Shown here in pieces: positions 36,082-44,749 of a stretch of 64,000 bases of DNA. Under the pieces are notes generated by a model. The model did not search any database, had not been told where the DNA came from, and worked only from the letters and a program-made list of their open reading frames with translations. The position numbers and the translations under genes were made by a program. The DNA comes from Sphingobium sp. (lineage in GTDB: Bacteria > Pseudomonadota > Alphaproteobacteria > Sphingomonadales > Sphingomonadaceae): the NCBI GenBank assembly GCA_003248935.1, contig QFQF01000006.1, forward strand, positions 62,001 through 126,000. Direction: 5' to 3'. How positions within the stretch are numbered: position 1 is the first letter of the stretch; every line of letters starts with the position of its first letter.

Positions 36082-36867
36082 GTGGCAGAGTCCGGTAAAA
36101 TCGACCCGATGCACCAGTTTACGATCGAGCCGCTGTTCGGCACCGATCATCTGACCCTTGGCGGCTTCAACATCGCGTTCACGAACAGCGCGCTGTACAT
36201 GGTCGCCGCCGCAATCGTGCTGTGGGTGTTCATGCTGGGCGGCATGAAGCGCGAGCTGGTGCCCGGGCGCTGGCAGGTCGCGGTCGAGGCCGCAACCGGC
36301 TTCATCGACAGCCTGCTGGCCGCCAACATCGGCCCGTCCGGCAAGAAGTACGTGCCCTACGTCTTCTCGCTCTTCATGTTCATCCTGCTCGGCAACCTGC
36401 TCGGCCTGCTGCCGCTGGGCCTGGTCGGCGTGCATCCGTTCACGTTCACCAGCCACTTCACGCTGACCGGCGTGCTGGCGATCCTCAGCTTCTCGATCGT
36501 CCTGATCGTCGGCTTCTGGAAGCACGGGCTGCACTTCTTCTCGCTGTTCGTGCCGCACGGCACGCCGCTGCCGATGGTGCCGGTGATCTTCCCGATCGAG
36601 CTGATTTCCTTCCTGGTGCGCCCGTTCAGCCTCGGCCTGCGACTGTTCGTCGCGATGACCGCCGGGCACGTGCTGCTGAAGGTGCTCGCGGGCTTCGTCA
36701 TCAACAGCACCAATGCGGGCATCGGTTACGGCGTCACCGTCGGATCGGCCAGCTTCGTGCTGATGATCGGCATCAGCGCGCTGGAAATGCTGGTCGCCGT
36801 GATCCAGGCCTATGTCTTCGCGCTGCTGACGTCCGTGTACCTCAACGACGCCGAGAACCTGCACTGA
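36082..36867 (+). CDS. atpB: ATP synthase F0 subunit a
   Basis: Subunit a forms the proton half-channels beside the c-ring. The product is 261 residues from GTG 36082 (AGGGG 5 nt upstream); a GTG at 36076 is also in frame. It has about six hydrophobic helices. The essential arginine is in PFSLGLRLFVAMTAGH, and the last helix contains ISALEMLVAVIQAYVF. The F1 genes are not in this window, consistent with the split F0/F1 operons of alphaproteobacteria. Confidence 0.96.
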   Translation: MAESGKIDPMHQFTIEPLFGTDHLTLGGFNIAFTNSALYMVAAAIVLWVFMLGGMKRELVPGRWQVAVEAATGFIDSLLAANIGPSGKKYVPYVFSLFMFILLGNLLGLLPLGLVGVHPFTFTSHFTLTGVLAILSFSIVLIVGFWKHGLHFFSLFVPHGTPLPMVPVIFPIELISFLVRPFSLGLRLFVAMTAGHVLLKVLAGFVINSTNAGIGYGVTVGSASFVLMIGISALEMLVAVIQAYVFALLTSVYLNDAENLH

Positions 36868-36917
36868 TCCGTTTTTTCACCAACGAACGCAAAGAGTTTA
36901 GAAAAGGAGTTATCGAC

Positions 36918-37145
36918 ATGGACGCAGAAGCCGCAAAGCTGCTCGGTGCTGGCCTGGCCGCGATTGGAGCGGGCATCGCCGCCCTGGGTGTGGGCAACGT
37001 CTTCAGCTCGTTCCTGGAAGGCGCGCTGCGTAACCCGGGTGCAGCCGACGGCCAGCAGGGCCGCCTGTTCATCGGCTTCGCCGCCGCTGAGCTTCTGGGT
37101 CTGCTGGCGTTCGTTATCGCCATGATCCTGGTCTTCGTGGCCTGA
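36918..37145 (+). CDS. atpE: ATP synthase F0 subunit c
   Basis: The 75-residue proteolipid that forms the rotor ring. It has two helices joined by the polar loop RNPGAADGQQGRL (about 38-50); the proton-carrying residue is Glu58 in AAAELLGLLAF. AAGGAG (36904-36909) is 8 nt before ATG 36918, a strong ribosome site suited to the many copies needed. The longer in-frame open frame upstream overlaps atpB and is not real. A hairpin lies directly after the stop. Confidence 0.96.
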   Translation: MDAEAAKLLGAGLAAIGAGIAALGVGNVFSSFLEGALRNPGAADGQQGRLFIGFAAAELLGLLAFVIAMILVFVA

Positions 37146-37159
37146 ACATTCTAAACGTC

Positions 37160-37182
37160 CGTCCGGGGGATGACCCCGGACG
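37160..37182 (+). promoter_or_regulatory. Intercistronic hairpin between atpE and atpF'
   Basis: CGTCCGGGG (37160-37168) and CCCCGGACG (37174-37182) form a perfect 9-bp stem with a 5-nt loop, 15 nt after the atpE stop and 22 nt before atpF'. No T-run follows, so I infer a partial terminator or an RNA-stabilising element that raises subunit c relative to the b subunits. Confidence 0.6.
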
Positions 37183-37204
37183 GGTTTGAAGGCGGAAAGG
37201 CCCC

Positions 37205-37699
37205 ATGCCCCAGATATCCCAGATCGCCGCGACCTATGCGTCCCAGATCTTCTGGCTGCTGCTGACCTTCGGCTTCGTCTTCTTCGTCATCGGCCGGGGC
37301 ATCGTGCCCAAGGTACAGGCGACGGTGGACCAGCGCGACGGCAGGATTGCGGACGACCTGGAACAGGCGAAGGCCGCATTTGCTCGCGCCGACGAGATCG
37401 AGGCCGACTATCGCACCCAGTTGCAGGACAGCCGTTCGGCCGCCCAGCAGCAGGCGGCGGAAGCCAAGGCCAAGGCGGCGAAGGCAACCGAAAAGCAGTT
37501 GGCCACGGCCGACGGCAAGATCGCGGGCAAGATTGCCGAGGCGGAGGAGCGGATCGCCGCAGCCTCCAAGGCGGCGATGGGCGAGATCGAGACTGTGGCC
37601 GCCGACCTGGCGCAGGACATCGTGTCCCGCGTCGCGGGCACCACGGTCGCTCCCGATGCCGCGCGCGATGCAGTAAAGGCGGTGCTGGCGCATGGCTGA
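37205..37699 (+). CDS. atpF': ATP synthase F0 subunit b'
   Basis: A 164-residue peripheral stalk subunit: one N-terminal membrane helix (about 13-32, QIFWLLLTFGFVFFVIG) followed by a long Ala/Glu/Lys-rich helix (about 40-150) that forms a coiled coil with subunit b. Phototrophs and many alphaproteobacteria carry two unlike b subunits, as here. It overlaps the following atpF by 8 nt. Confidence 0.92.
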   Translation: MPQISQIAATYASQIFWLLLTFGFVFFVIGRGIVPKVQATVDQRDGRIADDLEQAKAAFARADEIEADYRTQLQDSRSAAQQQAAEAKAKAAKATEKQLATADGKIAGKIAEAEERIAAASKAAMGEIETVAADLAQDIVSRVAGTTVAPDAARDAVKAVLAHG

Positions 37700-38324
37700 C
37701 AACAACGAAAACCTGCCCCCCGCCTCCGAGGCGGTTGAGCACAACCTTCATCACGCCGCCCATGCGGAGGCGCTGAACGGCACGGTCGCCACGACCGAGG
37801 CGCATGGCGGCCCGGAGGCCGAACATGCCGATCCGACGGCGGTCGGCATGAACGCCACCGCCTGGGTCAGCCTGGCGATGCTGGTCTTCATCCTGATCCT
37901 GCTGGTCAAGAAGGTTCCGGCCTTCGTCAGCAAGGCGCTGGACGGCAAGATCGCGGCGATCCGCGCGCAACTCGACGAGGCGTCGAAGCTGCGCAGGGAA
38001 GCCGAGGCGCTGAAGGCCGAATATCAGGCGAAGCTGTCCGGCGCGGCGTCCGAGATCGAAGCGATCCGGACCCATGCCGAGGAAGAGGCGACGCAGATCG
38101 TCGCCGACGCCAAGGTGCAGGCGACCGAACTGGTGAAGCGCCGGCAGAAGATGGCCGAGGACAAGATCGCGGCCGCAGAGCGGACGGCGATCGCCGATAT
38201 CCGGACGAAGGCCGTGCAGGCGGCGACCGGCGCGGCCGCCGCACTGATCGCGCAGGGCCATGACGCCAAGGCGGACAAGGCGCTGGTCGACGGCGCGATC
38301 AAGGGGCTGGGCACGACGGTCTGA
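37692..38324 (+). CDS. atpF: ATP synthase F0 subunit b
   Basis: The 210-residue second stalk subunit. An unusually long His/Glu/Ala-rich N-terminal segment (about 1-52, with several histidines) precedes the membrane helix (about 55-75, WVSLAMLVFILILLVKKV). The rest is a charged coiled coil. It ends the operon; a strong terminator follows 28 nt downstream. Which of the two genes is called b and which b' rests on order and is a convention. Confidence 0.92.
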   Translation: MADNNENLPPASEAVEHNLHHAAHAEALNGTVATTEAHGGPEAEHADPTAVGMNATAWVSLAMLVFILILLVKKVPAFVSKALDGKIAAIRAQLDEASKLRREAEALKAEYQAKLSGAASEIEAIRTHAEEEATQIVADAKVQATELVKRRQKMAEDKIAAAERTAIADIRTKAVQAATGAAAALIAQGHDAKADKALVDGAIKGLGTTV

Positions 38325-38351
38325 ACCGGCCGCCATGCATGCCGTTCCATG

Positions 38352-38394
38352 AAGGGGCTGGACCGCGCATAACGGTCCGGCCCTTTTCGTTTTT
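38352..38394 (+). terminator. Rho-independent terminator of the atp operon
   Basis: AAGGGGCTGGACCG (38352-38365) pairs with CGGTCCGGCCCTTT (38373-38386) with two G-U pairs around the loop CGCATAA, followed by T-rich TCGTTTTT. It is a strong terminator 28 nt after the atpF stop. Confidence 0.88.
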
Positions 38395-38474
38395 GCGCGC
38401 CCCTTCATCGCCCACGGATGCGTTCCGCGTTCGGCAACATGCAGAAATTTCAATCAATCACAGGGAAATAGGGG

Positions 38475-39713
38475 GTGTTCAGCCGGAGGGCGCGCGCCTA
38501 TCTCGCTGCGATGCAGCACGATATTTCCACGGAGCGCGGGGTTCACCCGGGGCTGGTCATGTTCGCCCTCGCGATGGGCGGCTTTGCGATCGGCACCGCC
38601 GAATTCGCGGTGATGAGCCTGGTGCCCTATTTCTCCGCCGGCCTCGGGATCGATGCGCCGACCGCGGGCCATGTCATCAGCGCCTATGCGCTGGGCGTTG
38701 TCGTCGGTGCGCCGGTCATCGCCGTGCTGGGCGCGAAGGTGTCGCGCCGCGACCTGCTGATCGGGCTGATGGCGCTGTACGGCATCGCCAACGGCCTGAG
38801 CGCGCTGGCGCCCACTTATGGCTGGATGATGCTGTTCCGCTTTCTGAGCGGCCTGCCGCACGGCGCCTATTTCGGCGTGTCCGCGCTGGTCGCCGCGTCG
38901 CTGGTGCCGCCGGGCAAGCGCGCACAGGCCGTCGCGCGGGTGATGTCGGGACTGACCGTCGCCACCATCATCGGCGTACCCTTCGCCAACTGGCTGGGCT
39001 TCGCCGTCGGCTGGCGCTGGGGCTTCGGTGTCGTCGCGATTCTCGCCAGCCTGACGGCGCTGTTGGTCTGGCGATTCGCGCCCCGTGATCGCCCGACCGA
39101 GGGCGCGGGACCGCTGCGCGAACTGGGGGCGCTGCGCACGCGGCAGGTGTGGCTGACCCTCGCCATCGGCGCGATCGGCTTCGGCGGCATGTTCGCCGTC
39201 TATACCTATGTCGCCTCGACGATGCTGGAGGTGACGCATGTGTCCGCCACGCTGGTGCCGGTGGTGCTTGCCATCTTCGGCGTCGGCATGACGCTGGGCA
39301 ATCTGGGCGCGGCCTGGGCGGCGGACCGGGCGCTGATGCCGACGGCGGCCGGGCTGCTGCTGTGGAGCGCGGCTGCGCTAGTCCTATTCTCTCTGGTCGC
39401 GGGCAACATCTGGCTGCTGTGCGTGACCGTGTTCCTGATCGGCTGCGGCGGGGGCCTGGGTTCCGTGTTGCAGATCCGCCTGATGGATGTCGCCGGGGAC
39501 GCGCAGACGCTGGCCGCGGCGCTGCATCACAGCGCGTTCAATGTCGCCAACGCCATCGGCCCCTGGGTCGGGGGCATGGCGATCGCGGCCGGATATGGCT
39601 GGGCATCGACCGGCTGGGTCGGCAGCCTGCTGGCGCTGGGCGGCCTTGTCATGCTGGGCGTCGCGGTGCTGGACGAACGCCGGACCGCGACGCAGACGCT
39701 CGCCACCTGCTGA
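38475..39713 (+). CDS. MFS transporter (AraJ/DHA1-like exporter)
   Basis: A 412-residue inner-membrane protein with about 12 helices. The first helix segment FALAMGGFAIGTAEFAVMSLVP and the loop after helix 2 (GAKVSRRDLLIGLM) are typical of the AraJ/chloramphenicol-exporter branch of drug:H+ antiporters. The substrate is unknown. The start is unclear: GTG 38475 has AGGG about 8 nt upstream, whereas ATG 38511 has no ribosome site but suits family length. It follows the atp terminator and has no obvious partner. Confidence 0.85.
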   Translation: MFSRRARAYLAAMQHDISTERGVHPGLVMFALAMGGFAIGTAEFAVMSLVPYFSAGLGIDAPTAGHVISAYALGVVVGAPVIAVLGAKVSRRDLLIGLMALYGIANGLSALAPTYGWMMLFRFLSGLPHGAYFGVSALVAASLVPPGKRAQAVARVMSGLTVATIIGVPFANWLGFAVGWRWGFGVVAILASLTALLVWRFAPRDRPTEGAGPLRELGALRTRQVWLTLAIGAIGFGGMFAVYTYVASTMLEVTHVSATLVPVVLAIFGVGMTLGNLGAAWAADRALMPTAAGLLLWSAAALVLFSLVAGNIWLLCVTVFLIGCGGGLGSVLQIRLMDVAGDAQTLAAALHHSAFNVANAIGPWVGGMAIAAGYGWASTGWVGSLLALGGLVMLGVAVLDERRTATQTLATC

Positions 39714-39739
39714 GCGGGGCGGCCGGCCAGAGACTATCT

Positions 39740-39754
39740 GTTCGGGCTTTGTTT
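39740..39754 (+). promoter_or_regulatory. Near-consensus LexA box before uvrC
   Basis: GTTC (39740-39743), a 7-nt spacer and GTTT (39751-39754) differ from the LexA consensus GTTC-N7-GTTC by one base, 29 nt before the uvrC start. It is weaker evidence than the perfect box at uvrD. Confidence 0.35.
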
Positions 39755-39783
39755 TCCCGCACGGACGGCCTATCTGAGGCGCC

Positions 39784-41700
39784 ATGTCCGCGCCGCAGTC
39801 CCCCGACAGATTTCATGAGGAAAAGGCCACCTATACCGTCCGGGGGTCGGATCAGCCCGACCTCGATGCCGGTGTCGAGGCGATCCGCACCGTCCTGAAG
39901 ACCCTGCCGACGCGGCCCGGCGTCTACCGGATGCAGGATGCGCGCGGCGACGTGCTGTACGTCGGCAAGGCACGGGCGCTGCGCAACCGGGTGACGAACT
40001 ATACGCAGGTCGACCGCTTGTCGAAGCGGTTGCAGCGGATGGTGTCGCAGACCCGGTCGATGACGATCGTCACGACGAACAGCGAGGCCGAGGCGCTGCT
40101 GCTGGAGGCGCAGCTGATCAAGCGGTTCCGGCCGCCGTACAATGTGCTGCTGCGCGACGACAAGAGCTTCCCCTTTATCCTGCTGCGCGAGGACCATGAT
40201 TTCCCGCGCATCCAGAAGCATCGCGGCGCGCGGAAGATACAGGGGCGCTATTACGGGCCGTTCGCCAGCGCCGGATCGGTGACGCGGACGATCAACGCGC
40301 TGCAGAAGCTGTTCCTGCTGCGCTCCTGCACCGACAGTTTCTTCGCCAATCGCTCCCGGCCCTGCCTGCTGTACCAGATCAGGCGCTGCTCGGCGCCGTG
40401 CGTCGACCGGATCGACGCCGGTGCCTATGGCGAGCTGGTACAGGACGCGCAGGATTTCCTGGGCGGCAAGTCGACCAAGGTGCAGCAGAAGCTGGGCGCG
40501 GCGATGGAGGCGGCGGCCGAGGCGCTGGACTTCGAGCAGGCGGCGGTGCTGCGCGACCGGCTGAAGGCGCTGACCTTCATCCAGGGCAGCCAGGCGATCA
40601 ACGCCGAGGGGCTGGGCGACGCCGACATCTTCGCGCTGGCGGCGAAGAAGGGGGCGATGTGCATCCAGGCCTTCTTCATCCGTGGCGGCCAGAACTGGGG
40701 CCATCGCAGCTTCTTCCCGATCCACACCAGCGAAGTGGCGGAGGACGAGGTGCTGGCGAGTTTCATGGCGCAATTCTACGAGGAGGTGCCGCCGCCGCGG
40801 CTCGTCCTGTCCGACCGGGCACCGGCCGAATGCGAGCTGGTGGCGCAGGCGCTGTCCGAGCGGCTGGGCAGCAAGGTGCGGATCGAGGTGCCGCAGCGCG
40901 GGGAGCGCATCCGCCTGATCCGGCAGGCGCAGCGCAATGCCGAGGAGGCGCTCGACCGGCGGCTGGCCGAGACGACGACGCAGGCGCGAGTGCTGGACGA
41001 CATGGTCGAGGCATTCGGGCTGGACGGCGTGCCCGACCGGATCGAGATCTACGACAACAGCCATATCCAGGGCGCGCATGCGCTGGGCGCGATGGTGGTG
41101 GCGGGGCCGGAGGGCTTCCGCAAGAACGCCTATCGCAAGTTCAACATGAAGAACCCGGAGACGTCGAACGACGATTTCGCGATGATGCGCGAAATGTTCG
41201 AGCGGCGCTTCGGACGCGCCGCCCGGGAAGATCCGGACCGCGACGGCGGCGAATGGCCAGACCTGGTCCTGATCGACGGCGGCAAGGGGCAGCTTTCGGC
41301 GGCGCGCGCGATGCTGGAGGACATGGGCATCGAGGACGTGTGCATGATCGGCATCGCCAAGGGGCCGCATCACGGGCGCGAGGGGCGGGAGGTGTTCCAC
41401 CTGATGGACGGACGGGAAGTGACCTTCCCGCTCAACCATCCGGTGCTGTTCTACCTCCAGCGGCTGCGCGACGAGGCGCACCGTTTCGCCATCGGCGCGC
41501 ACCGGCAGAAGCGCAGCAAGGCGATCACGGTCAGTTCCCTGGACGAGGTGCCGGGCATCGGCCCCGCGCGCAAGAAGGCGCTGCTGATGCATTTCGGCAC
41601 GGCGAAGGCGGTGCGCAGCGCGGCGCTGGAGGACCTGCAGCGCGCGCCGGGCGTTTCCCGGGCGGTTGCGCAGCAGGTGTATGATTATTTCCACGGATAG
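39784..41700 (+). CDS. uvrC: Excinuclease ABC subunit C
   Basis: UvrC makes the two incisions in nucleotide excision repair. The 638-residue protein has the GIY-YIG 3'-incision domain (PGVYRM near residue 46 and VLYVGKA near 57), a UvrB-binding UVR region (about 225-255, EALDFEQAAVLRDRL), the RNase-H-like 5'-incision domain (IEIYDNSHIQG near 420, DLVLIDGGKGQL near 495) and C-terminal helix-hairpin-helix motifs (DEVPGIGPARKKALL). GAGG lies before ATG 39784. Full length. Confidence 0.97.
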   Translation: MSAPQSPDRFHEEKATYTVRGSDQPDLDAGVEAIRTVLKTLPTRPGVYRMQDARGDVLYVGKARALRNRVTNYTQVDRLSKRLQRMVSQTRSMTIVTTNSEAEALLLEAQLIKRFRPPYNVLLRDDKSFPFILLREDHDFPRIQKHRGARKIQGRYYGPFASAGSVTRTINALQKLFLLRSCTDSFFANRSRPCLLYQIRRCSAPCVDRIDAGAYGELVQDAQDFLGGKSTKVQQKLGAAMEAAAEALDFEQAAVLRDRLKALTFIQGSQAINAEGLGDADIFALAAKKGAMCIQAFFIRGGQNWGHRSFFPIHTSEVAEDEVLASFMAQFYEEVPPPRLVLSDRAPAECELVAQALSERLGSKVRIEVPQRGERIRLIRQAQRNAEEALDRRLAETTTQARVLDDMVEAFGLDGVPDRIEIYDNSHIQGAHALGAMVVAGPEGFRKNAYRKFNMKNPETSNDDFAMMREMFERRFGRAAREDPDRDGGEWPDLVLIDGGKGQLSAARAMLEDMGIEDVCMIGIAKGPHHGREGREVFHLMDGREVTFPLNHPVLFYLQRLRDEAHRFAIGAHRQKRSKAITVSSLDEVPGIGPARKKALLMHFGTAKAVRSAALEDLQRAPGVSRAVAQQVYDYFHG

Positions 41701-41726
41701 GGTCGCGGCGGCGGGAGGCAGGATGA

Positions 41727-42131
<405 letters not shown>

Positions 42132-42175
42132 GGCCGCGGCGCTGATGGCACGGCGATGACAGAGGAGCGCGCGCC

Positions 42176-42910
42176 CTGAGCCGGATCGTCACGGAGGCGA
42201 TCGTCTGCGCGGTGCGGGCGCATGGCGAGCATGGGGCGATCGCGCGCCTGCTGACGCCCGGTCACGGCCTCCAGCCCGGCTATGTCCGGGGCGGGCGGTC
42301 GCGCCGCATCCGGCCGTTGCTGGTGCCCGGGAACGCGGTGCAGGCGGAATTCAGCGCGCGTATCGAGACGCAGCTCGCCGGGCTGACCGTCGAACTGATG
42401 CACAGCCGCGCGCCGTTGCTGTCGGAACCGCTGCCCGCCGCGGCGATCGACTGGGCCTGCGCGCTCACCGCCGTCGCGCTGCCCGAGGGCACGCCCTATC
42501 CGGCGCTGCACCAGGCGCTCGATGGCCTGCTCTCGGCGGTCGAGGCGGCACCGGCGGCGCGGGGATGGGCGCAGGCGCTGGTCCGTTACGAATTGCTGCT
42601 GCTCGGCGAACTCGGCTTCGGCCTGGATCTGTCCGCCTGCACGGTGACGGGGGGCGAGGAAGATCTTGCCTATGTGAGCCCGAAGAGCGCGGCGGCCGTC
42701 TCGCGCGCCGCCGCCGCCGGCTATGAGACGCGGCTGCTGCCGTTGCCGCCGTTTCTGCGCGGCGCGCAAAGCGATACCTGGACGGACATTCTGGACGGAT
42801 TGCGCCTCACCGGCCATTTCCTGGAACGCAATGTGCTGACCGACCGGCGGCATGAGGTGCTCGCCGCGCGCGAAAGACTCGTCGACCGGCTGAAAAGAGC
42901 GGTTGCGTGA
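42176..42910 (+). CDS. recO: DNA repair protein RecO, apparent CTG start
   Basis: RecO anneals DNA and helps RecR load RecA at gaps. The conserved N-terminal OB-fold of RecO starts about ten residues before VRAHGEHGA; in this frame those residues (SRIVTEAIVCA) are present upstream of the first usual start codon (GTG 42212). The frame is open back to 42146 with no ATG, GTG or TTG. A CTG at 42176 has AGGAG 8 nt upstream and gives a 244-residue protein with normal RecO ends, so I infer CTG initiation. The central body includes GYVRGGRSRRIRPLL and the C-terminal helical domain. Starting at GTG 42212 would delete the first strand. Confidence 0.85.
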   Translation: MSRIVTEAIVCAVRAHGEHGAIARLLTPGHGLQPGYVRGGRSRRIRPLLVPGNAVQAEFSARIETQLAGLTVELMHSRAPLLSEPLPAAAIDWACALTAVALPEGTPYPALHQALDGLLSAVEAAPAARGWAQALVRYELLLLGELGFGLDLSACTVTGGEEDLAYVSPKSAAAVSRAAAAGYETRLLPLPPFLRGAQSDTWTDILDGLRLTGHFLERNVLTDRRHEVLAARERLVDRLKRAVA

Positions 42911-42999
42911 GCGGTTCGCTTGCTGCATCCCGCCGCCGACACAGCGCCCGCCCGCAAAGGGGCTGAAGAGGGCGCACGGCATATTGAGGAGACGTTCGC

Positions 43000-44043
43000 A
43001 TGCTGGTTGCCCTGTTCCCCGGCGATGGTATCGGCCCGGAAGTGATCGCGCAGGCGCGCCGCGTGCTGGACGCGCTGGCGATCCCCGGCCTCACCTATGA
43101 AGAGGGACTGGTCGGCGGCGCCGCGTACAAGGCGGTGGGGCACCCGCTGCCGGACGCCACGCTGGACATCGCACGCCGGGCCGACGCCATCCTGTTCGGC
43201 GCGGTCGGCGACTTCGACTGCGACCATCTGGAACGGCACCTGCGCCCCGAGCAGGCGATCCTGGGCCTGCGCAAGGCGCTGGGCCTGTTTTCCAACCTGC
43301 GCCCGGCAAAGGTTTTCCCGCAGCTGGCCGACGCCTCCGCACTGAAGCCGGAGGTGGCAAGCGCCATCGACCTGCTGATCGTGCGGGAAAGCAACGGCGA
43401 CGTCTATTTCGGCGAGAAGGGCATGCGCACCACCGCCGACGGCCTGCGCGAGGGCTATGACGTCATGAGCTACAACGAGGCGGAGGTGCGCCGCATCGCG
43501 CACAGCGGTTTCCAGGCGGCACAGGCGCGCCGGGGCAAGCTCTGCTCGGTGGACAAGGCCAATGTGCTGGAGACCAGCCAGCTGTGGCGCGACGTGATCA
43601 TCGAGGTGTCGGCCGAATATCCCGGCGTGGAGCTGACCCACATGTATGTCGACAACGCCGCGATGCAGCTGGTGCGCAATCCCGGCCAGTTCGACGTGAT
43701 CGTCACCGGCAACATGTTCGGCGACATCCTGTCGGATCAGGCGAGCATGTGCGTCGGCTCCATCGGCATGCTGGCGTCGGCGACGCTGAACGAGGGCGGG
43801 CAGGGCCTGTACGAGCCGATCCACGGCAGCGCGCCCGACATCGCCGGGCAGGGCAAGGCCAATCCGCTGGCGACGATCCTGTCGGCCGCGATGATGCTGC
43901 GCTTCTCGCTGGGCAAGGGGGCGGAGGCGGACCGGATCGAGGCGGCGGTCGCAAAGGCGCTGGAAAACGGCGCGCGCGGCCCCGACCTGGGCGGCACGAT
44001 GACCACGGCGGAGATGGGCGACGCCGTTCTCGCGGTGCTCTGA
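43000..44043 (+). CDS. leuB: 3-isopropylmalate dehydrogenase
   Basis: LeuB oxidises and decarboxylates 3-isopropylmalate in leucine synthesis, using NAD+. The 347-residue protein begins FPGDGIGPEV and has the metal/substrate segment VTGNMFGDILSDQASM near residue 238, and the NAD-binding LYEPIHGSAPDIAGQGKANP near 270. GAGGAG precedes the ATG. leuA, leuC and leuD are not in the window, so this gene stands apart from the other leucine genes. Confidence 0.96.
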   Translation: MLVALFPGDGIGPEVIAQARRVLDALAIPGLTYEEGLVGGAAYKAVGHPLPDATLDIARRADAILFGAVGDFDCDHLERHLRPEQAILGLRKALGLFSNLRPAKVFPQLADASALKPEVASAIDLLIVRESNGDVYFGEKGMRTTADGLREGYDVMSYNEAEVRRIAHSGFQAAQARRGKLCSVDKANVLETSQLWRDVIIEVSAEYPGVELTHMYVDNAAMQLVRNPGQFDVIVTGNMFGDILSDQASMCVGSIGMLASATLNEGGQGLYEPIHGSAPDIAGQGKANPLATILSAAMMLRFSLGKGAEADRIEAAVAKALENGARGPDLGGTMTTAEMGDAVLAVL

Positions 44044-44124
44044 GGCTCGGTCCGTCGCATTGCCCGGTGCTTTGTTAACCTGTCGTCCGCACCATGGCGG
44101 CAGGTAAACGACAGGGTAGTGATG

Positions 44125-44592
44125 ATGAGCCTGGACCTGTGGGCCGAGCATGACGGACTGCGCACGATGATGCGGGAATTCGCGGCGCTGCTGCTCGCGT
44201 CGCGGCCCGACATGGCGGAAATCGCACGCCGCCGAATCGCCTTTTCGCAGGCATATCGCCGTCACGTCGATTGCGAGGCGAAGGCAGTTCGCATGGCCTG
44301 TTCCACCGGACTGATCGCGGGCGTCGGGCAGGCTGCACGGATTCATACCGACCGGGTGCGCGAACTGTTCCTGGCCTATAGCGCCCACGTCAATCACTGG
44401 ACGCCGGGCCGCATAGCGGACGACTGGGCAGGCTATGGCAAGGACGTGCAGGGTCTCCAGCGCACCCTCCATATCCTGATGGCATGGGAAGAGGAGAAGC
44501 TCCACGGCATGCTGACCCCGGTGCAGCAGGCGGAGCAGACCACGCAAAGCGAGCCAGTTTCCAGCCAACGGACCTCCCGCTCCATCCACTGA
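44125..44592 (+). CDS. Hemerythrin-like helical protein, function unknown
   Basis: A 155-residue, mostly helical, soluble protein. Histidines and acids at positions spaced like those of hemerythrin-type four-helix bundles are visible: His9 (AEHDGL), His47 and Glu51 (HVDCE), His74, His88, His91, His116, Glu124, His127. Not all canonical ligands can be assigned, so metal binding is inferred. A poly-Gln/Ser tail follows residue 135. ATG 44125 is 8 nt from AGGG; ATG 44122 and GTG 44119 are also in frame. It lies between leuB and metZ with no clear functional link. Confidence 0.7.
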   Translation: MSLDLWAEHDGLRTMMREFAALLLASRPDMAEIARRRIAFSQAYRRHVDCEAKAVRMACSTGLIAGVGQAARIHTDRVRELFLAYSAHVNHWTPGRIADDWAGYGKDVQGLQRTLHILMAWEEEKLHGMLTPVQQAEQTTQSEPVSSQRTSRSIH

Positions 44593-44749
44593 CAGCCTAG
44601 AGCGCATCGTTCCGCAGTCTGGGCCGGGCCGGGGCCATCGACGAAAAATGCCGCCAGGCACGGCAAGACGGTTGCAGTCGTCCGCCCGCGCGGCCATTGC
44701 GGCATGGCGTTGAGGGCGGCGGGACCGCCACAGTACGGACGAAGGCGAC

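Noticed and set aside
36222..37145. Open frame of 307 residues through atpB into atpE
   Set aside because: Only its last 75 residues, from ATG 36918, are a real protein (subunit c); the rest is out-of-frame atpB.
39649..41694. Minus-strand open frame antisense to uvrC
   Set aside because: uvrC carries all its domains on the plus strand; the antisense product has no motif.
44593..44749. Possible SAM-II or other SAM riboswitch before metZ
   Set aside because: SAM-II leaders are common before metZ in alphaproteobacteria, but I could not find the conserved loop-pseudoknot sequences in this 157-nt leader. Decisive: Infernal with the SAM-II, SAM-IV and SAM-V models.
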